Positions 45,419 through 50,985 of a DNA stretch of 50,985 nucleotides are shown in pieces. A program made the position numbers and the translations under genes. The DNA comes from Stenomitos rutilans HA7619-LM2 (GTDB lineage Bacteria > Cyanobacteriota > Cyanobacteriia > Leptolyngbyales > Leptolyngbyaceae): positions 1 through 50,985 of the forward strand of contig JAHHIE010000047.1 in NCBI GenBank assembly GCA_019358945.1, read 5' to 3'. The notes below the pieces were generated by a model that was given only the letters and a program-made list of their open reading frames with translations, had not been told where the DNA came from and made no database searches. Each line of letters starts with the position of its first letter. Position 1 is the stretch's first letter.

Positions 45419-45904
45419 ATGTCTGACCCTAGAAATGCAGAGCTTATTCAACCCTGGAAAGGTGACCCGTTTACAGGGCATCTCTCTACACCCATTAGCG
45501 ATTCTGGTTTTACCAAAGCGTTTATCGGAAATCTGCCTGCTTACCGCAAAGGGCTTGCGCCGATCGTCCGTGGTCTCGAAATTGGGCTGGCTCACGGCTA
45601 TTTCTTGATTGGCCCCTGGGTCAAATTTGGCCCCCTACGTGATTCTGATGTGGCAGCACTAGGCGGTTTAATTTCTGGCTTGGCGTTGATCTTGATTGCA
45701 ACAGCCTGCCTCTCGGTTTATGGTCTGGTGACATTTAACGATGATCACAGCGGCTCGAAAGATTCCTTGCAGACAGCCGAGGGCTGGAGCCAGTTAGCTG
45801 GCGGCTTTTTTGTAGGTGCAACAGGGGGTGCCTTTGTTGCCTTCTTCCTGCTGAACGAGTTTTCTACGGTCGATTCAATCTTCCGTGGCTTGGTGAACAA
45901 TTAA
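45419..45904 (+). CDS. psaL: Photosystem I reaction center subunit XI (PsaL)
   Basis: The 161-residue thylakoid protein holds photosystem I trimers together. It starts SDPRNAELIQPWKGDPFTGHLSTPISDSG, with KAFIGNLPAYRKGLAPIVRGLEIGLAHGYFLIGPW carrying the first helix. Two more helices follow (GGLISGLALILIATACLSVYG and GGFFVGATGGAFVAFFLLNEF). Length and order are as in other cyanobacteria. No psaI gene is found next to it, although the two are often adjacent. Confidence 0.97.
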   Translation: MSDPRNAELIQPWKGDPFTGHLSTPISDSGFTKAFIGNLPAYRKGLAPIVRGLEIGLAHGYFLIGPWVKFGPLRDSDVAALGGLISGLALILIATACLSVYGLVTFNDDHSGSKDSLQTAEGWSQLAGGFFVGATGGAFVAFFLLNEFSTVDSIFRGLVNN

Positions 45905-45933
45905 GCAGTTGTGCCATTTTTCATAACCCTCAC

Positions 45934-45965
45934 AGCCTGGATCAGTTTGATCTGGGCTTTTTGTT
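45934..45965 (+). terminator. Rho-independent terminator of psaL
   Basis: AGCCTGGATCA pairs with TGATCTGGGCT (one G-T wobble), loop GTT, followed by TTTTGTTTT. It lies 30 bases after the psaL stop. Strong. Confidence 0.88.
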
Positions 45966-46208
45966 TTGGCTGTGATGGCAGATGCAGGGGCGATCGTGAC
46001 GAATGGTGGGCTGCGAAAGAATCCAGAAGTCAGGAGCCAGAATGCAGGTGGCAGCATCTTAAAGTCACTAACTTCGCTGTGCAGCTAGATTAGAATAAAG
46101 GAGAGGCCATAATATTGGTCAACTCAAAAACTTTAGAGTCAGTGCCGCTCCACTCTTCCTGACCACAGACTACGCGCTGCTGACTCCTTAACTCTACGGA
46201 GCACCACC

Positions 46209-46445
46209 ATGACACAACGACTCAAACGATGGGAATCACCCCGTCGCGAAGGACGAAACGATAAAGGCAAAGGCGGCTCTGCCCGTCAGCGTCAACGCCG
46301 CAAGCAATTTCAAGCGCTACGGCAAAAGCTGAAAGCACAATCTGACAATCAAAATCAACAACGGGGAGGCAGCGATGCTTCCCCACTTTTTTTGCAAGCC
46401 AATCGTGATGTGAAACTGCTTGTAGGAAGCGGGAGTCTCAGGTAG
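46209..46445 (+). CDS. Small basic protein, hypothetical
   Basis: The 78-residue product is rich in Arg, Lys and Gln (MTQRLKRWESPRREGRNDKG...RQRQRRKQFQALRQKLKAQ) and then turns neutral. GGAG at 46198-46201 stands seven bases before the ATG at 46209, which supports translation. I recognise no family; a nucleic-acid-binding or ribosome-linked role would be a guess from composition. The last 15 codons may be read-through into non-coding sequence. Confidence 0.5.
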   Translation: MTQRLKRWESPRREGRNDKGKGGSARQRQRRKQFQALRQKLKAQSDNQNQQRGGSDASPLFLQANRDVKLLVGSGSLR

Positions 46446-46475
46446 GGTGGGCAATGCCCACTAAAGCAAATCATT

Positions 46476-48587
46476 CTAGAACGGTAGACCCAACGCCTTC
46501 GTGATCAGCGGCAACAGCTTAGTACAGGCTTCGGCAAGCTTCGCGGTGTCAGGCAGAAAGGACGCAGCATTTTTGAAGAACGTCACCGCTTGACTCCCTA
46601 ACCCTTTCTTTTCGGGTTGCTCCGGATCTTGGGCAACTTCTGCCAGCACCTTGACCTGTTCAAGCGCGGAGGCTTTGCCTTTTTCGGGCAGATCGGCATC
46701 GCTTTCAATAGCAGCTTGCAGTTCGAGCAACAGTTCTTTAATGCCAGGTTGAGCAGAGTCAGGCGTACTGGGCAACTGGTTGACCACGTTGGAAACACTG
46801 CCGCTGATAGCACCGAGATTGATGGTTGATCCGGTGACGTTGCCGCCAATATTCACACTCTGGCTTTTGTCTGTACTGTCGCTCATGGCTTTACTCTCGG
46901 CGCTGGCGTTTACTTCAACGGTAACAGGACGATTGGCAAGCAGGCGCAGAATCTCCGTCATATCGGCGCTTTTCTCGCGGTAGATGGTGATCTGCTCGTC
47001 TTTGGCTTTCAGTTCCGCGTGATATTTCGCTTCCAGTGCCTTGAGCGCAAGGTCGTAGTTCTGATTGAACTCGCTGTGGATCTTGGCTTTGTCGGCTTCT
47101 TCTTGAACACTGACTCTAACAACCACCACACCATCGCCCTTATTTTCAATGCTCTGAATCGTCAGTTCAGTACCGTCATTGTCTACCTGCACGGTTTTGA
47201 ACGCAGCAACGAAGGCTTTCCAGTCCACGCCGTTGCGGAAGATGAGGTCAACGGTGTTGAGCGCTTCTTGAAACAGTTTGGTGAATTCACCAGGAGCAAA
47301 GTCACCGCTGCTGGGACGGCGTTCTTGCTGGTTGCGGAGAAGATAGACGTACTGGCAATCGACATCCTCTAGCTTGGTATTGCTGTCGATGTTCCAGGCT
47401 TCCAGGCAAGCTCCGGTGAGGTAGGCAGCGGTAAAGTCGGTGCCAATGGCAAGGACTTCGCGCAGGTTCGCGTCTTTGAGTTCAGCACGATGGAGAGTGG
47501 CATCGCTAAGGTCTGTCCACTTTAGATTGGCGGCATTGAGGTTTACACCATTGAGGTTTGCACCGCGCAGGTTGGCATCAATATACGTCTGGTTGTGACC
47601 ATCACGAGTTACAAGCAACTTAAGCACCGTCGAGTTTGCAAGAATGGAGTCGCCGACTCTGGCGCGGTCTAGCTTTTTGGCATCTTGCCAGCAGACGTGA
47701 GTGAGATTGGTTGGCTGTTGCTTGGTGTGGTTGAAGTTGGTGCTTTTGAGTGTGGCGTTAGTAAAATTGGCTTGGGTCAAATCGGCACCGCAAAACGCTG
47801 TCCCACCAATAGCAGCAAAGTCGATGCCAAAACTACGAGTCAACTCAAACTTTTCATCGCCTTTCAGCGCTCGACGAGCAGCATAGATGCTTAACAGCAG
47901 ACTAGCGACAGAGACAGCAACTGCAACTGCACCAGCACCAGCACCAGCAACTGCGACTGCGACTGCAATAGCACCAGCGCCAGCAACTGCCTCAGCGACT
48001 GCAATAGCGACAGCGACAGCGGCAGCAATAGCAACAACGATAGCGACAGCAATAGCGACTGCAATAGCAACAACGATAGCGACAGCGACAGCGGCAGCGA
48101 CAGTGACAGCGACAGCGGCAGCGGCAGCGACAGCAACAGCAACAGCGAAGCAGATGGTTGCGGCTACTTTGCTGGTGAAGCCCTGTCGTGCGATGGCAAT
48201 AGAGGCAGCGCTGATCGTGATGAAGAAAGAAATAGTCGTCGTTACATCGGTTACAACGTAAGTTCTGTCATACGTAGAGTCCCACCAGCGAGGAAAGTAG
48301 TAAGCAATGTAATAGCCGAAATATCCCTGTAAAACCCCTGCTAATGCAGAGATGAGAAATAGGAGTAACAGTTGACCGATGACCCACCGCTTTTGTACAC
48401 CCGCCTTTGCCCCTGTAAAGTTGGCTCCTTTTAGAACAGCATTGTTGAAGTTTGCCCCACGAATGTCTGCCTCGGTGAAGTCTGCCCCGGAAAGGTCTTG
48501 CCCTTTGAAGTTTTGCCCTCGGAGGTTGGCGCGGCGGAAGTCTCGTTCTCCGTTGGCGTAGCGGTTGAGGACTTCGGTGGCTTTCAT
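46476..48587 (-). CDS. Pentapeptide-repeat membrane protein with long Ala/Val tract
   Basis: The 703-residue product has several parts. Pentapeptide repeats A(N/D)LxG at 18-60 and again at 265-400. Membrane helices at about 68-90 and 112-133. An extraordinary Ala/Val/Ile/Gly-only stretch at 146-226, long enough for three or four helices. A coiled-coil region at 505-550. A C-terminal region: SVNIGGNVTGSTINLGAISG, QLPSTP, then an all-helical end (PGIKELLLELQAAIESD...LPDTAKLAEACTKLLPLITKALGL). I have seen this end on other cyanobacterial multidomain proteins but know no function. Possibly a membrane effector or sensor. Confidence 0.85.
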   Translation of the reverse strand: MKATEVLNRYANGERDFRRANLRGQNFKGQDLSGADFTEADIRGANFNNAVLKGANFTGAKAGVQKRWVIGQLLLLFLISALAGVLQGYFGYYIAYYFPRWWDSTYDRTYVVTDVTTTISFFITISAASIAIARQGFTSKVAATICFAVAVAVAAAAAVAVTVAAAVAVAIVVAIAVAIAVAIVVAIAAAVAVAIAVAEAVAGAGAIAVAVAVAGAGAGAVAVAVSVASLLLSIYAARRALKGDEKFELTRSFGIDFAAIGGTAFCGADLTQANFTNATLKSTNFNHTKQQPTNLTHVCWQDAKKLDRARVGDSILANSTVLKLLVTRDGHNQTYIDANLRGANLNGVNLNAANLKWTDLSDATLHRAELKDANLREVLAIGTDFTAAYLTGACLEAWNIDSNTKLEDVDCQYVYLLRNQQERRPSSGDFAPGEFTKLFQEALNTVDLIFRNGVDWKAFVAAFKTVQVDNDGTELTIQSIENKGDGVVVVRVSVQEEADKAKIHSEFNQNYDLALKALEAKYHAELKAKDEQITIYREKSADMTEILRLLANRPVTVEVNASAESKAMSDSTDKSQSVNIGGNVTGSTINLGAISGSVSNVVNQLPSTPDSAQPGIKELLLELQAAIESDADLPEKGKASALEQVKVLAEVAQDPEQPEKKGLGSQAVTFFKNAASFLPDTAKLAEACTKLLPLITKALGLPF
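47910..48152. repeat. Hexamer-like repeat tract coding the Ala/Val stretch
   Basis: On the plus strand the tract is an irregular run of GCGACA/GCGACT/GCAATA/GCAACA hexamers, which on the minus strand read alternating Ala with Val or Ile. A plus-strand frame is also open here but reads only Ala/Thr repeats and is taken as a shadow. Confidence 0.85.
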
Positions 48588-48860
48588 GGAGGGGTGAAGG
48601 GTAAGGGGTGGGAAGAGGGGGAAGCAGGGGAGGCAGGGGAAGAGTGCTTTGGGAATTTTGCTATAGGTGTAGCATAAGGGATGTGAGGGTGGCTAGAGGT
48701 TGGATGGGTAGTGTCTGCGGTGCCGACGATCGAGCAGGGTGAATCGTGTACTCAATCGTGTCAGGATCTAACCAGGTTTTACATTCCCATTTATTTGGTG
48801 AGGTTAGATACACGGACGGTCAACCTGTTTATGCTGCGATCGCTCAAACCTCGAACCACA

Positions 48861-49175
48861 TCATTCCTATTTCAAGTACGATCGTTCTTGTTTCAAGTGA
48901 CATCGTTCCTGTTTGAGATGCGATCGTTCCTGTTTCAAGTGAGAACATTCCTATTTCAAGTGCGATTGGTTCTGTTTCAAGTGAGAACATTCCTGTTTGA
49001 AGTGCGATCGTTCCTGTTTCAAGCGAGAACATTCCTGTTTCAGACAGAAACGTTCCTCTTTCAAGTGAGAATGTTCCTATTTCAAGTGAGAACATTCCTA
49101 TTTGAAATGCGATCGTTCCTACCTCAGATGCGATCGTTCCTGTTTCAAATGAGAATATTCCTGTTTCAAGTGCGA
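48861..49175. repeat. 21-bp tandem array B, 15 units without indels
   Basis: Fifteen consecutive 21-base units of the form (T/A)CRTTCCTGTTTCAAGTGNGA fill 48861-49175 exactly, differing only by substitutions. Two endings alternate irregularly, GTGCGA and GTGAGA. Both strands stay open: plus reads FLFQVRS/FLFQVRT heptads, minus reads GMFSLET/GTIALET heptads. No spacers, so not CRISPR. The flanking parts of the 48588-49305 gap hold GGGGAAGCAGGGG-type repeats but no supported gene. Confidence 0.93.
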
Positions 49176-49305
49176 TCGTCACTTACTTGGACTGAGACTC
49201 CAGCCATGTCTCCAGGTCTGCGATCGCTGCAAAACCCTATAACGCGATTGCCTCGGTCTCTCGCCGACTCAAGTTTGTGAACGTTTAACCCATAGCTGTC
49301 GTCGT

Positions 49306-49890
49306 CTAGCGCCCTTGCAAGATCTGAGCGGTCGTGAGTGCCAATATACCGAACAGCGGAGAGACGATCGGGTTCTCTTCTGTATAAACCGTTTCTTCGT
49401 ACAGCCCCTCTACCCATTCCAGCACTGTCACTTTTTGCTGTATCGGATCCACAATCCAATATTCGGCAATGCCTCGCGCTGCATATTCAGACCGCTTATA
49501 GCGATAGTCTCGTGCTTCCTGGCTGGGGCTGACGACCTCAACGACGAGCAACGGCGGCGGCATCTCTGGCATCACGGTCGATCGAGTGGCTCCCTCTAGG
49601 GCGATCGCTAGCGCTTCAGACAAGATCATCAAGTCAGGAAAGCGCGTCGTTGCTCGTGAACCGCTGACTACAATTTCAGTGCCAATGCTCACTCGATAGG
49701 TTGGAATGCCTTGCTTCAGAAAAAAAGCAAAAAGCAATGAGGCAATGCGCCGATTGATCTCACTTTCGGGTGGCATAACAAGCAATTCTCCATTCACCAA
49801 CTCATACCGAGTGTCTGTGCCATCGTCGTACTTGAGGTACTCTTCCAGCGTCATCAGTTGGGATGCGGTGTTTTGAGCGGCCAGCGTCAT
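49306..49890 (-). CDS. Uma2-family endonuclease
   Basis: The 194-residue product is a full-length Uma2/DUF820 protein: [31 protein letters not shown], then the PD-(D/E)XK-like core with RFPDLMIL (Asp), [11 protein letters not shown] (Glu) and the following [11 protein letters not shown] with Lys, then AEYWIVDP. These proteins have a restriction-nuclease fold, but their targets are unknown. It is the only intact one of three Uma2 genes in this window. Monocistronic. Confidence 0.92.
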   Translation of the reverse strand: MTLAAQNTASQLMTLEEYLKYDDGTDTRYELVNGELLVMPPESEINRRIASLLFAFFLKQGIPTYRVSIGTEIVVSGSRATTRFPDLMILSEALAIALEGATRSTVMPEMPPPLLVVEVVSPSQEARDYRYKRSEYAARGIAEYWIVDPIQQKVTVLEWVEGLYEETVYTEENPIVSPLFGILALTTAQILQGR

Positions 49891-50016
49891 AGAGGCTCTT
49901 ACCTGCCATCAACGGTTTGTTAAAATCAAGCGGTCAGCAGTGCGCTTCAAGCCTGATTAGTTTCATTATGTCTATTGACTTGGCAAACGTTCTATCAGCG
50001 CCAGTCATTTCTAAGT

Positions 50017-50730
50017 CTACTCAAACGCCTGAAGCTGAGCTTTTAACAAGGCTTGAATGCCCGTTTCGGCAACATCCAGAATGCGGTTCAGTTGCGTGCG
50101 TCTAAAGCTACCCGTTTCAGCCGTGCCTTGAATTTCAATCAGCTCCAGGCTTTCATTCATCACCACGTTGCAATCCAGTTCAGCCGCCACATCTTCGGGA
50201 TAGTTGAGATCGAGCATGGGTTCGTCCTCCAGTAAGCCGACTGAAACGGCAGCAACCTGATGAATGATGGGCGATCGCTCCAGGTCTCCCTTTGCCACTA
50301 GCTGATCAAGCGCATCCTTCAGTGCCACAAAGCCACCTGTAATGGACGTGGTACGTGTGCCAGCGTCCGCTTGTAGCACATCCGCATCAACGACGATCGT
50401 GCGTTCGCCCAGGGCTGCCATATCAAGGGTCGATCGCAGGCTACGTCCAATTAAGCGCTGAATCTCCTGGGTACGACCAGATAGTTTCATGAGTTCGCGT
50501 TCTTGGCGGTCTGGAGTTGCGCCTGGCAGCATGCGATATTCTGCTGTCAGCCAACCTTGCCCTTTGCCTTCTAAAAAGCGCGGTACTTTAGGCTGAATGG
50601 AAACTGTGCAAAGCACCTGCGTATCACCACATTTTGCCAGCACTGATGCAGCGGCAAACCGCGTAAAGTTCCGCTCAAAGCTCACCGGACGTAGTTGATC
50701 CGGTTTTCGACCATCAGGACGCTGCCACAT
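50017..50730 (-). CDS. rph: Ribonuclease PH
   Basis: The 237-residue phosphorolytic exoribonuclease trims tRNA 3' ends. It starts [23 protein letters not shown]; later motifs are [54 protein letters not shown] and [19 protein letters not shown]. Normal length, cytosolic. The gene lies 126 bases upstream of (and on the same strand as) the Uma2 gene, so co-transcription is possible. Confidence 0.96.
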   Translation of the reverse strand: MWQRPDGRKPDQLRPVSFERNFTRFAAASVLAKCGDTQVLCTVSIQPKVPRFLEGKGQGWLTAEYRMLPGATPDRQERELMKLSGRTQEIQRLIGRSLRSTLDMAALGERTIVVDADVLQADAGTRTTSITGGFVALKDALDQLVAKGDLERSPIIHQVAAVSVGLLEDEPMLDLNYPEDVAAELDCNVVMNESLELIEIQGTAETGSFRRTQLNRILDVAETGIQALLKAQLQAFE

Positions 50731-50769
50731 TGTTCTTACCTCAAAACCCCTGACTCAGAATACAGGAGT

Positions 50770-50812
50770 TCGGGGAAGAGGGGTGTAGGGTGTGGGGTGT
50801 AGGGCGCAGGAA
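50770..50812. repeat. Heptamer repeat (GGTGTAG units) upstream of rph
   Basis: GGTGTAG, GGTGTGG, GGTGTAG, GGCGCAG units in register. Same family as in rlmN and lysC. Confidence 0.75.
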
Positions 50813-50871
50813 TTAGAACGTCCTAGCAGGCAAAGTTTGTCAGAATAGAAAGCAATATCATAGAACTTACG

Positions 50872-50985
50872 CATTGACAGAAGTGGCAATGTCTGAAGTC
50901 AGACAACAGCCGATCTGGAGAGGTTTTTCAAAATAAACTGACGGATCACTGGCACAAATAGCTGCCTAGACACCTGATACAGGTT
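50872..50985 (-). mobile_element. Edge of a probable insertion sequence with partial transposase
   Basis: GAACTTACGCATTGACAG at about 50872 resembles the terminal repeat of the MITE at 28236 (GGACTTACGCA). Inside it, on the minus strand, an open frame runs from the window end to a TGA at 50899 and reads LYQVSRQLFVPVIRQFILKN, then LSRSAVV. The stop lies about 27 bases from the terminus, as for a transposase C-terminus. The transposase family cannot be assigned from 28 residues. Confidence 0.4.

Noticed and set aside
45911-46093. 60-codon frame after psaL as psaI
   Set aside because: It overlaps the psaL terminator hairpin and lacks the PsaI helix pattern; its tail comes from repeat-like DNA.
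47887-48261. 124-codon plus-strand frame of Ala/Thr repeats
   Set aside because: Shadow of the hexamer tract that codes the Ala/Val stretch on the other strand; no start signal or family.

Overview
The window reads as chromosomal DNA of a cyanobacterium. It carries the cytochrome b6f genes petC and petA, the photosystem I gene psaL, the plant-type carotenoid genes crtP and crtB, an FtsH3-type thylakoid protease and a PedR-like regulator. Many short proteins belong to families known mainly from cyanobacteria (DUF3067, DUF4330, DUF6737, DUF6887/DUF6888), and GCGATCGC (HIP1) octamers are frequent. Heptamer tandem repeats, several MITE families and many Uma2-type genes suggest a larger, possibly filamentous genome. 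I cannot name the genus.

Layout. 1-9.8 kb: an Rpn-type pseudogene, an HD-domain protein, an M28 lipoprotein peptidase, gamma-glutamyltransferase, an M48 peptidase, an EamA transporter, secG, a metzincin-like protease and a twice-frameshifted Uma2 gene. 9.8-17.9 kb: malQ, a Nudix hydrolase, RidA, a MalK/UgpC-type ABC ATPase, a DUF4330 protein, an alpha/beta hydrolase, and overlapping eda and L,D-transpeptidase genes. 18-28 kb: ftsH3, petC-petA with DUF3067 divergent, a zinc-ribbon protein, a DUF6888-DUF6887-rlmN operon split by a MITE, and crtP-crtB. 28-30.5 kb: repeat-rich DNA with three MITEs, a long palindrome and a 21-bp tandem array around one unknown membrane protein. 30.5-40 kb: a large GH15/phosphorylase-kinase-like protein, a truncated Uma2 gene, an Spx/ArsC-like protein, an MNT gene with a HEPN remnant, a histidine kinase, a Ser/Thr/Gly/Pro-rich secreted protein and lysC. 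40-51 kb: a zinc-ribbon/PP2C phosphatase, DUF6737, the PedR-like regulator, hisS, psaL, a large pentapeptide-repeat membrane protein, a second 21-bp array, an intact Uma2 gene, rph, and the edge of a probable insertion sequence.

How it works together. Most genes are single housekeeping units with short spacers. Clear transcription units are petC-petA, DUF6888-DUF6887-rlmN, eda-ykuD and probably crtP-crtB. The photosynthesis genes (petCA, psaL, crtPB) and quality-control genes (ftsH3, PP2C, PedR-like) are scattered rather than clustered.

The most distinctive feature is repeat DNA entering genes. Heptamer repeats form in-frame segments in rlmN, lysC, the DUF6737 gene and probably the M28 lipoprotein linker. 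A 92-bp MITE has replaced the end of the DUF6888 protein; removing it on paper restores a nine-residue tail and a 4-base ATGA overlap with DUF6887. I found no tRNA, rRNA or CRISPR array, and no obvious complete new defence system. The best candidate for an unusual system component is the pentapeptide/Ala-Val membrane protein at 46.5-48.6 kb.
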